Shown: positions 63,008-64,000 of the stretch, one piece after another
Position numbering within the stretch: the first letter of the stretch is position 1
How the letters are laid out: every line of letters starts with the position of its first letter
Assembly: GCF_963378085.1 (NCBI RefSeq)
Contig: NZ_OY726395.1
Coordinates: forward strand, 434,001 to 498,000
Length of the DNA: 64,000 nt
Origin: Mycolicibacterium sp. MU0050
GTDB taxonomy: Bacteria; Actinomycetota; Actinomycetes; Mycobacteriales; Mycobacteriaceae
Direction of reading: 5' to 3'
Program-made: the position numbers and the translations under genes
The notes under the pieces: model-generated
Database searches by the model: none
Seen by the model: the letters and a program-made list of their open reading frames with translations, nothing else
Told to the model about the DNA's origin: nothing

Positions 63008-64000
63008 TCAGCCCGTTGCTGCGGGTACCAGCTTCTCGCACAACTGGTTCGCCAAATCTTGAATGGTGGTGAGGCCCGTAGCCGAGAGGCGAACCCCGGT
63101 CTCGGCCTCGATACGCGTGCGCAGTTCCAGCGCGCTCAGTGAGTCGATGCCGTATTCCGAGAGCGGTCGGTTCGGATCGACACTTCGGCGCAAGATCAAC
63201 CCGACTTGGTCGGCGATCAAGTGCTGAATCCGGGCGGGCCACTCTTCAGGTGGCAGGGCGTCGAGTTCGGACCTGAACTTGTTGGTGCCCGCGGAGTGCC
63301 GGCCGTTGGAACGGAAGGCTTCGGCGAATGCGCTTCGTTCGGCGAACTCCGTCAGCCACGGAGCGTCAGCGATCGGCGCGTACCCAGTGTAGGTCCGGTC
63401 GTGACGAAGCAGAACCTCGAAGGCGTACGCGCCCTCCTCGGGGGCGATGGCTACGCCGGTGCGTTCCGCCAGGGCGGTGCCGCGGCCGATCTCCCCCCAA
63501 GCCCCCCACGCAATGGTGGTGGCGGGCAAACCCTGGGAGCGCCGCCACCAGCTGAACGCGTCGAGCCAGCTGTTGGCTGCGGCGTAGGCGCCTTGCCCTG
63601 GTGACCCCACCAGGGCTGCGGCCGAGGAGAACGAGCAGAACCAGTCCAACGGCTGGTCGGCGGTGGCCTCGTGGAGGTTCCATGCGCCGTGCACTTTGGG
63701 CGTCCAATCCCGGTCGATCAGGTCATCGGTGATATTGGTCAGTGCGGCATCCTCGATCACCCCCGCCGCGTGCAGCACTCCCCGTAGGGGCAACCCGCTG
63801 GCAGTCGCGGTCATCACCAGGCGGTGTGCGGTGGCGGGGTCGGCGATATCCCCGCATTCCACGACTACATCGGCACCGGCGGCACGGAGACGTTCGAGCT
63901 TTTCTTGCGCTGCCGGCGTCGGCCGCGAACGCGACGACAAGACGATCCGTCCGCATCCGGCGGCGACCATTCTTTCGGCCAGGAAGAAGCCCAGACCGCC
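63008..64000 (-). CDS. Type I polyketide synthase, C-terminal KR-ACP part (runs off the window)
   Basis: The last 330 residues of a large PKS whose start lies beyond 64000. A ketoreductase domain opens with [25 protein letters not shown] (NADPH site) and has the catalytic Ser in [22 protein letters not shown] with Tyr and Asn. An ACP follows with the phosphopantetheine serine in [11 protein letters not shown], about residues 275-285 of the visible part. There is no thioesterase. The domain types and the following gap/sap-like gene resemble Mas/Pks2-type synthases of mycobacterial acyltrehalose loci. It could make methyl-branched acyl chains for such lipids or for the lipopeptide; the window does not decide. 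Confidence 0.85.
   Translation of the reverse strand, partial: GGLGFFLAERMVAAGCGRIVLSSRSRPTPAAQEKLERLRAAGADVVVECGDIADPATAHRLVMTATASGLPLRGVLHAAGVIEDAALTNITDDLIDRDWTPKVHGAWNLHEATADQPLDWFCSFSSAAALVGSPGQGAYAAANSWLDAFSWWRRSQGLPATTIAWGAWGEIGRGTALAERTGVAIAPEEGAYAFEVLLRHDRTYTGYAPIADAPWLTEFAERSAFAEAFRSNGRHSAGTNKFRSELDALPPEEWPARIQHLIADQVGLILRRSVDPNRPLSEYGIDSLSALELRTRIEAETGVRLSATGLTTIQDLANQLCEKLVPAATG

Overview
The window is GC-rich actinobacterial DNA and almost certainly mycobacterial. The left third is the KstR/KstR2 steroid (cholesterol) degradation region, with the gene content and much of the gene order of the Mycobacterium tuberculosis Rv3534c-Rv3553 block. The centre carries a glycopeptidolipid-type nonribosomal peptide locus with an MbtH partner and a Gap exporter-family protein. 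Several starts look leaderless, as is common in mycobacteria. A Mycolicibacterium-type species is my best guess; the sequence alone does not fix the species.

Positions 1-21.3 kb: a SatD-family gene with a striking double dyad upstream, then ipdC-ipdB-ipdA-echA20 on the minus strand and two SDR genes on the plus strand, diverging from a KstR2 operator (ring C/D degradation). A histidine-phosphatase-family secreted protein and a ddn-fadA5 group follow on the minus strand. A KstR box separates fadA5 from the plus-strand operon cyp125-fadE28-fadE29-chsH2-chsH1-ltp2 (side-chain degradation). Next come chsH3-like and kstD (minus), a second KstR box, and hsaE-hsaG-hsaF (ring A/B meta-cleavage products to pyruvate and propionyl-CoA).

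Positions 21.3-57.2 kb: a DUF2505 gene (minus), then mbtH and two giant NRPS genes of about 6523 and 4233 residues. Together they encode nine modules: starter C-A-T / C-A(MT)-T / C-A-T / C-A-T / C-A(MT)-T / C || A-T / C-A-T / C-A-T / C-A-T-R. Module 6 is split between the two proteins. Adenylation pockets 1, 3, 4 and 9 share one ten-residue code, the two methyltransferase-bearing modules 2 and 5 share a second, and module 6 reads as threonine-like. The pattern a-b*-a-a-b*-Thr matches the first six residues of fortuitine (acyl-Val-MeLeu-Val-Val-MeLeu-Thr-Thr-Ala-Pro-OMe, from memory), but this line ends in a reductase domain and a code like module 1. A C-domain-superfamily acyltransferase and a Gap protein are encoded convergently just downstream, fitting O-acylation and export of a lipopeptide. 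I regard this fortuitine-like lipononapeptide system as the main discovery of the window.

Positions 57.2-64 kb: an insertion-sequence cluster. One IS3-family element (CAA target duplication) has a second IS3-family element inserted in its right terminus (GTCC duplication). An IS21-family element (GGGC duplication) interrupts a second gap/sap-like gene, whose reading frame is restored exactly by removing the element and one duplication. That broken gene lies directly downstream of a type I polyketide synthase gene whose KR-ACP end enters the window at the right edge, a pks-gap/sap arrangement typical of mycobacterial surface-lipid loci.
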